NCBI GenBank assembly: GCA_046541805.1
Contig: JBKHCM010000054.1
Location: forward strand, 1-20,020
DNA: 20,020 bases
Origin: JAAAPF01 sp046541805
Lineage (GTDB): Bacteria > Pseudomonadota > Alphaproteobacteria > Geminicoccales > Geminicoccaceae
Reading direction: 5' to 3'
Positions within the stretch are counted from its first letter, which is position 1; each line of letters begins with the position of its first letter. The translations under genes were made by a program, and so were the position numbers. Shown here piece after piece: positions 1 to 10,461 of the stretch. Under the pieces are notes generated by a model. It was not told where the DNA came from and did not search any database. It saw nothing but the letters and a program-made list of their open reading frames with translations.

Positions 1-48
1 CGCGCCCGCTCGGCACGGCTGCGCGCGGCGCGGCGGGTGGGGGGCTGA
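1..48 (+). CDS. rsmH: RsmH (MraW) 16S rRNA methyltransferase, C-terminal end only
   Basis: The first 15 codons in frame 1 read RARSARLRAARRVGG and end at TGA 46-48. This matches the conserved basic tail of RsmH, the S-adenosylmethionine-dependent enzyme that methylates C1402 of 16S rRNA, which typically ends in a motif like NPRARSAKLRAAER. RsmH is the usual gene immediately upstream of ftsL in the dcw cluster, and ftsL starts 3 bases later. Only the tail is visible, so the call rests on this motif and on gene order. Confidence 0.8.
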   Translation, partial: RARSARLRAARRVGG

Positions 49-51
49 GCC

Positions 52-426
52 GTGGGCGGGGTCGGGCTCGTTCTCACCCTGGTGGCGGTCTTGTCCCTCG
101 GGACCGGCGTCATGGTGTTCAAGGAGAACGTCGACCACGAGCGCCAGCGGCTCGCCGTCCTCGAGCGCGATCTCGCCGAGGCCCGCGCCGCCACCGCCCG
201 GCTCGAGGCCGAGCTCGCCTACCATCAGCGCCCGGCCTATCTCGCCCGCTTCGCCGAGGCGCTGGGCCTGGTGCCGGCGCGGCCGGCCCAGCTCGCCCGG
301 ATGGACGACGTCCCGCACCGCCCGGTGCCCGTGGCGGAGGGCGAGCCGGCGCCCTTGCTGGTGGCGCTGCCCTCGGGCGAACGGGTGGGGCTCGCCCGCC
401 GGCCGGCGCAGGGGTCGCGGCCTTGA
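52..426 (+). CDS. ftsL: Cell division protein FtsL
   Basis: A 124-residue bitopic membrane protein of the divisome; in the family it works with FtsB and FtsQ to activate septal synthesis by FtsW-FtsI. The sequence shows a short N-terminus, a hydrophobic segment at about residues 3-23, and then a charged helical region (about 24-60) with heptad-like spacing that fits the periplasmic coiled coil. A conserved-looking PAYLARFAEALGL stretch follows at about 61-73. The start is GTG at 52 with a G-rich Shine-Dalgarno-like run at 39-44. FtsL is poorly conserved in sequence; the call rests on topology, length and position between rsmH and ftsI. The stop overlaps the ftsI start by 4 bases (TTGA). Confidence 0.88.
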   Translation: MGGVGLVLTLVAVLSLGTGVMVFKENVDHERQRLAVLERDLAEARAATARLEAELAYHQRPAYLARFAEALGLVPARPAQLARMDDVPHRPVPVAEGEPAPLLVALPSGERVGLARRPAQGSRP

Positions 427-2078
427 ACCCGCGCCTCGTCCTCGTCGGTGCCGCGTTCGTCGGGCTCTTCGGCGCGGTCGGCTTAAGGCTGGTCGATCTC
501 GGCCTGGGCTCGACGCCGGTGGCCGAGCCGCTGCCGGTCGTGGCGAACGTGACGCCGCGCGCCGACCTCCTCGACCGCCATGGTCGCCTCTTGGCCACGA
601 CGGTGCCGGCGCCGCGGCTCGTGGTCGATCCCGCCCGGGTGCGCGATCCCGCCGCGGAAGCCCGCGCGATCGCGGGCGTGCTCGACGACGTCGACGCGGC
701 GGCGCTGCAGCGGCGGCTCGAGGGCGGCGGCCGCTACGCCGTCGTGCGCCGCGAGGCCAGCCTCGACGAGGTGGAAGCGGTGCGCCGCCTCGGCCTGCCG
801 GGACTGTGGGTCGAGTACCGCAACGCCCGGGTCTATCCAAACGGCCGGCTGGCGGCGCACCTGCTCGGCTATGTCGACGTGGACAATCACGGCCTGGCCG
901 GGGCCGAGCGCGCCTTCGACGACCGCCTCACCGCGCCCGACGCCGCACCGGTGCATCTCGCGCTCGACCTCGCCGTGCAGAGCGTCGTCGAGGACGAGCT
1001 GCGCGCCGCCATGGCGCGCCACCGAGCGAAGGCGGCGGCGGCCCTGGTGATGGACCTGCGCACCGGCGAGCTCCTGGCCGCGGCGAGCTTGCCCGACTTC
1101 GATCCGCACCGCGCCGGCGCCGCGGACGGCGAGGCCCGCAAGGACCGCAACTTCACCCAGACCTTCGAGCTCGGCTCGGTCTTCAAGCTGATCAACGTGG
1201 CGATGGGCCTGGAGGCCGGGGTGGTCGACCTCGACAGCCGGCTCGACGCCACCGAGCCGATCGTCGTCAACGGTCACCGCATCCACGATTTCCGCCCCGA
1301 GGCGCGGCCGCTGAGCGTGCCCGAGGCGCTGATGCACTCCTCCAACATCGCCAACGCCCGGATCGCGCTCCGCGTCGGCGCCGAGCGCCAGCGCGCGTTC
1401 CTCGACGCCTTCGCGCTCGATCGCCCGCTGGCGCTGGAGACCGGCAACGTCGCCAGCCCCCAGCTTCCCGCCCGCTGGCCGGAGATCACGGTGGCGACCG
1501 TCGCCTTCGGCCACGGCATCGCGGTGACGCCCTTGCACCTGGCGAGCGCGGTCGGCGGCCTGTTGGGGCCGGGCCATCCGGTTGCGCCGACGCTGGAGCG
1601 CCGCGACGCGCCGGTCGCGCGGGAGCGCGTGGTCGATCGCCGGCTGGTGGAGGCGGTGCGCGGGCTCGCCTGGCGCGTCACCACCGAGGGCAGCGGCACC
1701 AAGGCCCAGGTCGAGGGCTATCTGGTCGGCGGCAAGACCGGCACCGCGGAGAAGATCGGCGCGAACGGCACCTACCAGGACGGCAAGGTGCTCTCGAGCT
1801 TCGTCGCGGCGCTGCCGATCCACGATCCCCGCTACATCGTTTTCGCGATGCTCGACGAGCCGGTCGGCCTCGACGACCGGCCCGACCTCTACCACGGCGG
1901 CTGGACCGCCGCACCCGCAGTGGGAGATATGATCGCGCGGATCGGGCCCATCGTCGGCCTCGAGCCGAGCCCGCCCGAGGCCGTGCGCGAGCTCGAGCGC
2001 TGGGGTGGGCTCGCGCCCGTCCGCGACGCCCGTGACGACGAGGGAGGCGCCGATGCGGCTCGCCGATCTCGCGGTTGA
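423..2078 (+). CDS. ftsI: Septal peptidoglycan transpeptidase FtsI (PBP3)
   Basis: A 551-residue class B penicillin-binding protein that cross-links septal peptidoglycan in the periplasm as the partner of FtsW. One membrane segment lies near residues 4-22, followed by the PBP dimerisation domain (about 45-165, including RADLLDRHGRLLA) and the transpeptidase domain (about 175-505). All three catalytic motifs are present: S252-VF-K255 (nucleophile serine), S306-S-N308 and K438-T-G440. The start is TTG at 423, overlapping the ftsL stop as TTGA, which suggests translational coupling. The length is normal for the family. The 3' end overlaps murE by 26 bases. Confidence 0.97.
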   Translation: MNPRLVLVGAAFVGLFGAVGLRLVDLGLGSTPVAEPLPVVANVTPRADLLDRHGRLLATTVPAPRLVVDPARVRDPAAEARAIAGVLDDVDAAALQRRLEGGGRYAVVRREASLDEVEAVRRLGLPGLWVEYRNARVYPNGRLAAHLLGYVDVDNHGLAGAERAFDDRLTAPDAAPVHLALDLAVQSVVEDELRAAMARHRAKAAAALVMDLRTGELLAAASLPDFDPHRAGAADGEARKDRNFTQTFELGSVFKLINVAMGLEAGVVDLDSRLDATEPIVVNGHRIHDFRPEARPLSVPEALMHSSNIANARIALRVGAERQRAFLDAFALDRPLALETGNVASPQLPARWPEITVATVAFGHGIAVTPLHLASAVGGLLGPGHPVAPTLERRDAPVARERVVDRRLVEAVRGLAWRVTTEGSGTKAQVEGYLVGGKTGTAEKIGANGTYQDGKVLSSFVAALPIHDPRYIVFAMLDEPVGLDDRPDLYHGGWTAAPAVGDMIARIGPIVGLEPSPPEAVRELERWGGLAPVRDARDDEGGADAARRSRG

Positions 2079-3510
2079 AGGCACCGAGCTCAGGGGCGAC
2101 GGTGACGTGCCGGTGATGGCGCTCACCGCCGACAGCCGCGACGTCGTGCCGGGGGCGCTGTTCGCCGCGCTGAAGGGCGCGCGCGCCGACGGTCTCGACC
2201 ATGTCGACGAGGCCATAGCCCGCGGCGCGGTGGCCGTCCTGGGCGACCCCCGGCTGGCCGGGCGCGAGCTCGGCGTGGCGACGCTGGTCGCGGCCGACGC
2301 GCGGCGCGCCTTCGCCCTCGCCGCGGCGGCGATGTTCGCCCGCCAGCCCGAGACCGTGGTGGCGGTCACCGGCACCAACGGCAAGACCTCGACGGCGAAC
2401 TTCACCCGCCAGCTCTGGCGCGCGATGGGGTTGCCGGCAGCGAGCCTCGGCACGCTCGGCGTCGACGCCCCCGGCTTCCCGGCGGGCGACAGCCTGACGA
2501 CGCCGGATCCGGTCGCCCTGCACCGCCTGCTCGCGGAGCTCGCCCGCGCCGGCATCGACCATCTGGTCATGGAGGCGTCGAGCCACGGCCTCGATCAGCG
2601 CCGCCTCGACGGGGTCCAGCTCGCCGCCGCCGCGTTCTTGAACCTCACCCGCGACCATCTGGACTACCACGGCAGCGAAGCGGCCTATCTCGCCGCCAAG
2701 TGGCGCCTCTTCGACACGCTCTTGCCGCCAGGCGCGACCGCGATCCTGAACGCCGACATGGCGAACGCCGGCGCGCTCGCGGCGGCGGCGCGCGACCGCG
2801 GCCTGGTGGTCCGCGAGATCGGGCGCGCGGCCAAGGATTTCCGCCTCGAGGCGGTGACGCCCAAGGCCGACGGCCAGGTGCTGGCGCTCGTGCTCGACGG
2901 CGCGCGCCGCGAGGTCGAGCTGCCGGTCGTCGGCGGCTTTCAGGCCTACAACCTTTTGGCCGCGCTCGCCCTCGCCGAGGCCGGCGGCGCCGAGCGAACG
3001 GCGCTGTTGGACGCCGTCGGTGAGCTGCGCGGCCCGCGCGGGCGGATGGAGCTGGTGGCCCGCCACCCCAGCGGGGCGGCGGTCTTCGTCGACTACGCCC
3101 ACACCCCCGACGCCCTCGAGCAGGCGCTCTCGGGGCTCAGACCCCACGCCCGCGGTCGCCTCCACGTCATCTTCGGCTGCGGCGGCGACCGCGATGCCGG
3201 CAAGCGGCCGGAGATGGGGGCGATCGCCGCCCGCCTCGCCGACCGCGTGATCGTCACCGACGACAACCCGAGGAGCGAGGAAGCCGCGGCGATCCGCGCC
3301 GCGATTTGCGCCGCCGCACCCGCCGCGGTCGAGATCGCCGGGCGCGCGGCGGCGATCGCGGCCGCGCTCGACGCGCTGCGCGCGGGCGACGTGCTGCTCG
3401 TCGCGGGCAAGGGGCACGAGACGGGCCAGGTCGTCGGCGACACCGTCCACCCCTTCGACGACGCCGAGGTCGTCCGGCGCATGCTCGGCGGCGCGGAGGG
3501 GCGGCGATGA
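2053..3510 (+). CDS. murE: UDP-MurNAc-L-Ala-D-Glu:meso-diaminopimelate ligase MurE
   Basis: A 485-residue cytoplasmic Mur ligase that adds the third stem residue to the peptidoglycan precursor. It shows an N-terminal UDP-substrate domain, the ATP-binding loop GTNGKTS at about residues 107-113, the lysine expected to be carbamylated (K216, in AAKWRLFD), and the C-terminal DNPR motif at 404-407. In this family DNPR marks meso-diaminopimelate rather than lysine as substrate. A GKGHE motif lies near the end. ATG 2053 is preferred over the in-frame GTG at 2005 because GAGGGAGG lies just upstream (2039-2046) and the protein then begins MRLADL, as is typical. This start lies inside the end of ftsI. 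The stop overlaps the murF start (ATGA). Confidence 0.97.
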   Translation: MRLADLAVEGTELRGDGDVPVMALTADSRDVVPGALFAALKGARADGLDHVDEAIARGAVAVLGDPRLAGRELGVATLVAADARRAFALAAAAMFARQPETVVAVTGTNGKTSTANFTRQLWRAMGLPAASLGTLGVDAPGFPAGDSLTTPDPVALHRLLAELARAGIDHLVMEASSHGLDQRRLDGVQLAAAAFLNLTRDHLDYHGSEAAYLAAKWRLFDTLLPPGATAILNADMANAGALAAAARDRGLVVREIGRAAKDFRLEAVTPKADGQVLALVLDGARREVELPVVGGFQAYNLLAALALAEAGGAERTALLDAVGELRGPRGRMELVARHPSGAAVFVDYAHTPDALEQALSGLRPHARGRLHVIFGCGGDRDAGKRPEMGAIAARLADRVIVTDDNPRSEEAAAIRAAICAAAPAAVEIAGRAAAIAAALDALRAGDVLLVAGKGHETGQVVGDTVHPFDDAEVVRRMLGGAEGRR

Positions 3511-4877
3511 CCGCGCTTTGGACCGCGGCCGAGGCGGCGCGGGCCACCGGCGGGACCGTCGCCGGCGACTGGCGGGCGACGGGCGTGTCGATCGACAGCC
3601 GCACGGTCGCGGCGGGCGATCTCTTCGTGGCGCTCGAGCACGTCCGCGACGGCCACGACTTCGTCGTCGACGCCCTCGACCGGGGCGCGGCGGCGGCGCT
3701 GGTGGCGCGCGTGCCGGAGGGCGTGAGCCCCGAGCGGCTGCTCGTGGTCGCCGACACCCAGCTGGGCCTGGAGGCGCTCGGCGCCGCCGGCCGCGACCGC
3801 AGCCACGCCCAGGTCGTCGGCATCACCGGCTCGGTCGGCAAGACCGGGGCCAAGAGCGCGCTCGCCCGGGGTCTCGCCCGCCAGGGCCGGACCCATGCCA
3901 GCGCCAAGAGCCACAACAACCATTGGGGCGTGCCGTTGAGCCTCGCGCAGTTGCCCGAGGACGCCGCCTTCGGCGTGTTCGAGATGGGCATGAACCATGC
4001 CGGTGAGATCCGCCGGCTGACCCGCCAGGTCCGCCCGCACGGCGCCTTCGTGACCGCGATCGCGCCGGCGCATCTGGAGAACTTTGCGGACGAGAGCGGC
4101 ATCGCGCGGGCCAAGGCCGAGATCTTCGAGGGCGTCGCGCCGAATGGCTTCGCCGTCATCCCCGCCGACAGCCCGCACACGCCGCTGTTGGACGAGGCCG
4201 CCCGCGCCGCCGGCGTGCGCCGCGTGGTGCGCTTCGGCGACGGCGGCGAGGTGCGCGCGCTCGGCGTCGCCGCGGATGCCGCCGGCACCAGCGTCGAGGC
4301 GGCGCTGGACGGCGCGCGGCTGCGCTATCGCGTCGGGCTGCCCGGCTCGCACTGGGTCACCAACAGCCTGGGTCTGTTGACGGTGGTCGCCAATCTCGGC
4401 GCCGACGTCGAGGACTTCGCCGCCAGCCTCGCCGGGCTGCGGGCGGAGCCCGGTCGGGGCCGACCGCGCACGATCGCCGTCGCCGGCGGCTGGGCGACAT
4501 TGCTCGACGACGCCTACAACGCCAATCCGGCCTCGATGCGCGCGGCCCTCGACGTGCTCGCGGGCGCTGCGGGTCGCAAGCTCGCCGCCCTGGGGGCGAT
4601 GAAGGAGCTCGGGCCCACGAGCGCGGCGCGGCACGCCGCGCTCGCCGGGCCGATCGCCGCGGCCGGGGTCGCGCGCGTCTTCACCGCCGGCGCGGAGATG
4701 GAGGCGCTCGCCGACGTCCTGCCGGCCGACCGCCACGCCGGCCACGCCGAGACGGCGCAAGACCTCGTCGAGCCCGTCCGCGCCGAGCTGCGTGCGGGCG
4801 ACACGCTCTTGGTCAAGGGCTCGCTCGCGAGCGGCATGGGCGCGCTCGTCGCCGCCCTCGCGGGGGAGGACGGCTGA
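3507..4877 (+). CDS. murF: UDP-MurNAc-tripeptide:D-Ala-D-Ala ligase MurF
   Basis: A 456-residue Mur ligase that joins D-Ala-D-Ala (made by Ddl, encoded downstream) to the tripeptide precursor, completing the pentapeptide. Visible motifs are the P-loop GSVGKT at 108-113, SHNNHWGVPLSLA near 134-146, the EMGMNHAGEI segment, and the highly conserved DDAYNANP at 334-341. Length and domain order are normal. ATG 3507 overlaps the murE stop (ATGA), and the TGA stop shares one base with the mraY start (TGATG), so all three are probably translationally coupled. Confidence 0.97.
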   Translation: MTALWTAAEAARATGGTVAGDWRATGVSIDSRTVAAGDLFVALEHVRDGHDFVVDALDRGAAAALVARVPEGVSPERLLVVADTQLGLEALGAAGRDRSHAQVVGITGSVGKTGAKSALARGLARQGRTHASAKSHNNHWGVPLSLAQLPEDAAFGVFEMGMNHAGEIRRLTRQVRPHGAFVTAIAPAHLENFADESGIARAKAEIFEGVAPNGFAVIPADSPHTPLLDEAARAAGVRRVVRFGDGGEVRALGVAADAAGTSVEAALDGARLRYRVGLPGSHWVTNSLGLLTVVANLGADVEDFAASLAGLRAEPGRGRPRTIAVAGGWATLLDDAYNANPASMRAALDVLAGAAGRKLAALGAMKELGPTSAARHAALAGPIAAAGVARVFTAGAEMEALADVLPADRHAGHAETAQDLVEPVRAELRAGDTLLVKGSLASGMGALVAALAGEDG

Positions 4878-5968
4878 TGCTCTACCATCTGCTGGTCCCG
4901 CTCGCCGACGAGGTCGGGCTCTTCAACGTCTTTCGCTACCTCACCTTCCGCACCGGCGGGGCGATCATGACGGCGCTCTTCGTGAGCTTCGTCTTCGGCC
5001 CGGCGATGATCCGCTGGCTGCGCTCCAAGCAGGGCAAGGGCCAGCCGATCCGCGAGGACGGCCCGGCCGGCCATCTGCTCACCAAGCAGGGCACGCCGAC
5101 CATGGGCGGGGTGCTGATCCTTTTGGCGCTCGGTATCTCGACCCTGCTCTGGGCCGATCTCACCAACGGCTATGTCTGGGTGGTGCTGTTCGTCACGCTC
5201 GGCTATGGCGGCATCGGCTTCGTCGACGATTATCTCAAGGTCTCCAAGCGACACTCGCGCGGGCTTTCGGGCCGGCTCAAGCTCGCCGGTCAGGTCTCGA
5301 TCGCGCTGATCGCCACCGCCGCGGTGATGGCGCTCACCGGCGAGCCGTTGGCGACGGGTCTCACCGTGCCCTTCTTCAAGGACGTGCTGATCCCGCTCGG
5401 CATCGGCGGCGCGCTGCTCTTCGGGACGTTCGTGATGGTCGGGGCGTCGAACGCGGTGAACCTCACCGACGGCCTCGACGGGCTCGCCATCGTGCCGGTG
5501 ATGATCGCCGCGATGTGCTTCGGGCTGATCAGCTACCTGATCGGCAACGCCATCTTCGCGGAATACCTGGGCATCCCGTTCGTCGCGGGAACCGGTGAGC
5601 TCGCGGTGGTGTGCGGGGCGATCGTCGGCGCCGCCATGGGCTTTCTCTGGTTCAACGCGCCGCCGGCGATGGTCTTCATGGGCGATACCGGCTCGCTCGC
5701 CACCGGCGGGGCGCTGGGGGCCACCGCCGTGGTCACCGAGCACGAGCTCGTGCTCGCCATCATCGGTGGGCTGTTCGTGCTCGAGACCGTCTCGGTCGTG
5801 GTGCAGGTGTTCTCGTTCAAGCTCACCGGGCGGCGCGTCTTCGCGATGGCACCGTTGCACCATCACTTCGAAAAGCGCGGCTGGAAGGAGCCCACGATCG
5901 TCATCCGCTTTTGGATCATCGCGATGATCCTCGCGCTCATCGGCCTCTCGACGCTGAAGCTGAGGTGA
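4877..5968 (+). CDS. mraY: Phospho-MurNAc-pentapeptide translocase MraY
   Basis: A 363-residue polytopic membrane enzyme that transfers phospho-MurNAc-pentapeptide from UDP to undecaprenyl phosphate, giving lipid I. About ten hydrophobic segments are apparent. Family landmarks are DDYLK with the essential aspartates D117 and D118, NLTDGLDG at 195-202, FMGDTGSLA with D270, and PLHHHFE at 326-332 followed by KRGWKEP. The length matches the family. The next gene, only 2 bases away, is ftsW; the expected murD is not there. Confidence 0.98.
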   Translation: MLYHLLVPLADEVGLFNVFRYLTFRTGGAIMTALFVSFVFGPAMIRWLRSKQGKGQPIREDGPAGHLLTKQGTPTMGGVLILLALGISTLLWADLTNGYVWVVLFVTLGYGGIGFVDDYLKVSKRHSRGLSGRLKLAGQVSIALIATAAVMALTGEPLATGLTVPFFKDVLIPLGIGGALLFGTFVMVGASNAVNLTDGLDGLAIVPVMIAAMCFGLISYLIGNAIFAEYLGIPFVAGTGELAVVCGAIVGAAMGFLWFNAPPAMVFMGDTGSLATGGALGATAVVTEHELVLAIIGGLFVLETVSVVVQVFSFKLTGRRVFAMAPLHHHFEKRGWKEPTIVIRFWIIAMILALIGLSTLKLR

Positions 5969-5970
5969 CG

Positions 5971-7080
5971 ATGCGGGCGTTCGATCGGACCGACACGAGC
6001 GTGGTGGCGAACTGGTGGTGGACGGTCGACCGGCCGCTTTTGGTCACCCTCGCGTTGCTCGCGGCCGCCGGGGTCGTCTTCGTCTTCACCGCGAGCCCGC
6101 CCGTGGCCGAGCGCATGGGGCTCAGCCCCTGGCATTTCGCCGTGCGCCAGTGCGTCTTCTTGCTGCTGGCGACGCTGGTGCTCGTCGCCTGCTCGATGCT
6201 CGCGCCTTTGGGCGTGCGGCGGATCGGCACCGGCCTGTTGTGGGTGGCGCTCGCCCTCTTGGCGCTGGTCCCCCTCCTCGGCCACGAGGTCAACGGGGCC
6301 ACCCGCTGGCTCACGGTCGGTGGGCTGCGCCTGCAGCCGAGCGAGTTCGTCAAGCCGGCGCTCGTCGTCGTCGTCGCCCACTGGCTCGCCGCCCGCGAGG
6401 GCCTCGGCGGACTGCCGCGCGCGGCGCTGCCGGTGGCGCTGGTGACCGCGCTGTTGCTCGCCCAGCCCGACGTCGGCCAAGCGCTCCTGGTGCTCGCCGT
6501 CTTCGCGGTGATGATCTTCGCCGCCGGCCTCGCCTGGCCCTGGTTCGTCGCCTTCGCTGGCGGCGGCGCCTTGACCGCGGTCATGGCCTATCACGGCTTC
6601 AGCCACGTCCGCGCGCGGATCGACGCCTTCTTGGCGGCCGATCCGGGCTTTCAGGTCGAGCGCTCGCTGATGGCGGTGGAGGCCGGCGGCTGGCTCGGGC
6701 GTGGCCCCGGCGAGGGCGTGGTCAAGAACCATCTGCCCGACAGCCACGCCGACTTCATCTTCGCCGCCGGGGTGGAGGAGTTCGGCCTGCTCGTCGGCTT
6801 GATCCTGGTCGTGCTGTTCGCGGTCGTCGTGCTGCGCGGGCTCGTCCTCGCCGACCGGCAAGGCGACCGCTTCGCCCAGCTCGGCGCGGTCGGCCTGTTG
6901 ACCCAGTTCGGCCTACAGTCGGGCATCAACCTCGGCGTCAACGTCGCCATCCTGCCGCCCAAGGGCATGACGCTGCCCTTCGTGAGCTACGGCGGCTCCT
7001 CGCTGATCGCCCTGGCGCTCGGCATCGGCATGGCGCTGGCGCTGTTGCGCCGGACCCCGGCGATGGCGGTGGTGCGATGA
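5971..7080 (+). CDS. ftsW: Septal peptidoglycan polymerase FtsW (SEDS family)
   Basis: A 369-residue multi-spanning SEDS glycosyltransferase that polymerises lipid II at the septum together with FtsI. The cytoplasmic N-terminus is followed by about ten hydrophobic segments. Family signatures are NGATRWL followed by QPSEFVKPA (about residues 107-130), the periplasmic-loop motif LPDSHADFIFA, and VSYGGSS near the end. ATG 5971 is chosen because it follows GAGGTGA (5962-5968) and lies 2 bases after the mraY stop; an upstream in-frame GTG would start deep inside mraY. The stop overlaps murG (ATGA). The direct mraY-ftsW junction, without murD, is unusual. Confidence 0.96.
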   Translation: MRAFDRTDTSVVANWWWTVDRPLLVTLALLAAAGVVFVFTASPPVAERMGLSPWHFAVRQCVFLLLATLVLVACSMLAPLGVRRIGTGLLWVALALLALVPLLGHEVNGATRWLTVGGLRLQPSEFVKPALVVVVAHWLAAREGLGGLPRAALPVALVTALLLAQPDVGQALLVLAVFAVMIFAAGLAWPWFVAFAGGGALTAVMAYHGFSHVRARIDAFLAADPGFQVERSLMAVEAGGWLGRGPGEGVVKNHLPDSHADFIFAAGVEEFGLLVGLILVVLFAVVVLRGLVLADRQGDRFAQLGAVGLLTQFGLQSGINLGVNVAILPPKGMTLPFVSYGGSSLIALALGIGMALALLRRTPAMAVVR

Positions 7081-8134
7081 CGCGCGCGGTCCTCATCGCC
7101 TCGGGCGGCACCGGCGGGCACATGTTCCCCGCCACCGCGCTCGGCGCCGCGCTCGAGCGGCGCGGCCATGCGGTGCGCTACGCCGTCGACCGCCGCGGCG
7201 TGCGCTATCTGGAGCCGGACGCCCGCCACTTCGTCGTTCCCGCCGCCAGTCCGAGCGGCTCGCTGGTCAGGCGGGTGTTCGGCCTGGCGACGCTCGCCGC
7301 TGGACTCGTCCTCAGCCTCGCCCGCCTGGCGCTGCAGCGGCCGGCGGCGGTCGCGGCCTTCGGCGGCTACGCCGCGGTGCCCGCCGGCGTCGCCGCGGGG
7401 CTGCTCGGGGTGCCGCTCGTGCTCCACGAGCAGAACGCCGTGCTCGGCCGCGCCCACCGGCTCTTGCTGCGCTTCGCCGATCGCGTCGCCACCAGCTTTC
7501 CCGAGACCCGCGGCGTGCCGGCGGGCAAGGCCAGCGACCTCGTCGGCAACCCGGTGCGCGCCGCCTTTCACCACGTCGCCGCGCCGCCACCGCGCGCGGG
7601 CGTGCAGCTCCTGGTGGTGGGCGGCAGTCAGGGCGCGCGGGTGTTCGCCGACATCCTGCCCGCGGCGATCGGCCGGCTGGCGCCGGCGACCCGGGCGCGG
7701 CTCACCGTCGTCCAGCAGTGCCGCCCCGAGGACCTCGAACGGGTCGAGCGCGCCTACGCCGAGCTCGGTGTCGCGGCGGAGCTCGCCGCCTTCTTCGACG
7801 ACATGCCGGCGCGCCTGGCCGCGGCCGATCTCGTCGTCAGCCGGGCCGGCGCGTCGGCGGTCGCCGAGATCCTGCTCGTCGGCCGGGCGTCGGTGCTGGT
7901 CCCCTATCCGCACGCCGCCGACGATCACCAGCGAGCCAACGCGCGAGCGCTCGACGCGGCCGGCGCCGCGGTCGCGGTCGATCCCGCCGAGGCCACCGCC
8001 GAGCGGCTGGCGGCGGTGCTCGACGAGCTGGTGGGCGATGCCCCCCGGCTCGCGGGGATGGCGGCGGCCGCGCGCGGGCTCGCGCGGGCGGACGCGGCGG
8101 AGCGGCTCGCCGACCGGATGGAGGATGTGGGTCG

Positions 8135-8138
<4 letters not shown>
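7077..8138 (+). CDS. murG: UDP-GlcNAc:lipid I N-acetylglucosaminyltransferase MurG
   Basis: A 353-residue peripheral membrane GT28 glycosyltransferase that converts lipid I to lipid II on the cytoplasmic face. The N-terminal glycine-rich loop GGTGGH is at 10-15, followed by FGGYAAVPAG and LHEQNAVLG. The C-terminal UDP-GlcNAc-binding half shows VVGGSQGARV, SRAGASAVAEIL and PYPHAADDHQ. Domain order and length match the family. ATG 7077 overlaps the ftsW stop and the gene's own stop overlaps murC, both as ATGA. Confidence 0.97.
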
Positions 8139-9546
<1,408 letters not shown>

Positions 9547-9550
<4 letters not shown>

Positions 9551-10461
9551 GTGCTCTCATGGATCGGCTGCCGGCCGTGCGCGGGCGCCTCGAGGCCACG
9601 GCTCCCTTGGCGAGCTGGGCCTGGATGCGCGTCGGCGGGCCCGCGGAGGTGCTCTTCCGCCCGGCTGACATCGCCGATCTGGAGGCATTCCTCGCCGCCA
9701 CCCCGGCGGAGGTGCCGGTCCTGCCGGTGGGCGTCGCCTCCAACCTTTTGATCCGCGACGGCGGCATCGCCGGCGTGGTCGTCCGCCTCGGCGGCGTCTT
9801 GAAGGCGATCCGCACCGACGGCACCCGGCTCACCGCCGAGGCCGGCGCGCTCGACCGCAGCGTCGCCGTCGCGGCGGCGCAGGCCGGTATCGGGGGCCTC
9901 GAGTTCTACGTCGGCATTCCCGGCACGATCGGCGGGGCGGTGCGGATGAACGCCGGCGCCTTCGGCGGCGAGACCAAGGACCGCCTCGTCGCCGTCCGCG
10001 CCCTCGACCGCAGCGGTGCCATGCACGAGGTCCCCGCCGCCGAGCTCGGCCTCGCCTACCGCCAAAGCGCGCTGCCCGACGACTGGATCGTCGTCGAGGC
10101 CAGCTTCGCGGGCGAGCCGGACGCGCCGGCGGCGATCAAGGCGCGCATGGATCGGATCAAGGCCGAACGCGCGGCGGCGCAGCCGCTCTCGGTCGCCACC
10201 GGCGGCAGCACCTTCAAGAACCCCCCGGGCCACCGCGCCTGGGAGCTGGTCGACGCCGCCGGCTGCCGCGGTCTGCGCGTCGGCGGCGCGGTCGTCAGCG
10301 ACAAGCACTGCAATTTCCTGGTCAATACCGGCGACGCCACCGCCGCCGATCTGGAGACGCTGGGCGAGACCGTGCGCGCGCGGGTCGAGGCCAAAAGCGG
10401 CATCCGCCTCGACTGGGAGATCAAGCGCGTCGGCCGGCCGGCCGCGGAGGTGGCGCCATGA
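9547..10461 (+). CDS. murB: UDP-N-acetylenolpyruvoylglucosamine reductase MurB
   Basis: A 304-residue FAD-dependent reductase that forms UDP-MurNAc with NADPH. FAD-binding segments include VGVASNLLIRDGG and GIPGTIGGAVRMNAGAFGGE. Active-site residues expected from the family are R172 (in AYRQS), S221 (in GGSTFKNP, the proton donor) and E291 near the C-terminus (WEIKRVG). The start at 9547 overlaps the murC stop as ATGA; an in-frame ATG 12 bases later is an alternative. Position between murC and ddl is the usual alphaproteobacterial arrangement. Confidence 0.96.

Noticed and set aside
483..2570. 695-codon minus-strand open frame opposite ftsI and murE
   Set aside because: A GC-driven shadow of two genes with complete catalytic motifs on the plus strand.
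1678..4760. Overlapping long minus-strand frames opposite murE and murF
   Set aside because: Same compositional artefact; no recognisable domain, and the plus-strand Mur ligases are intact.
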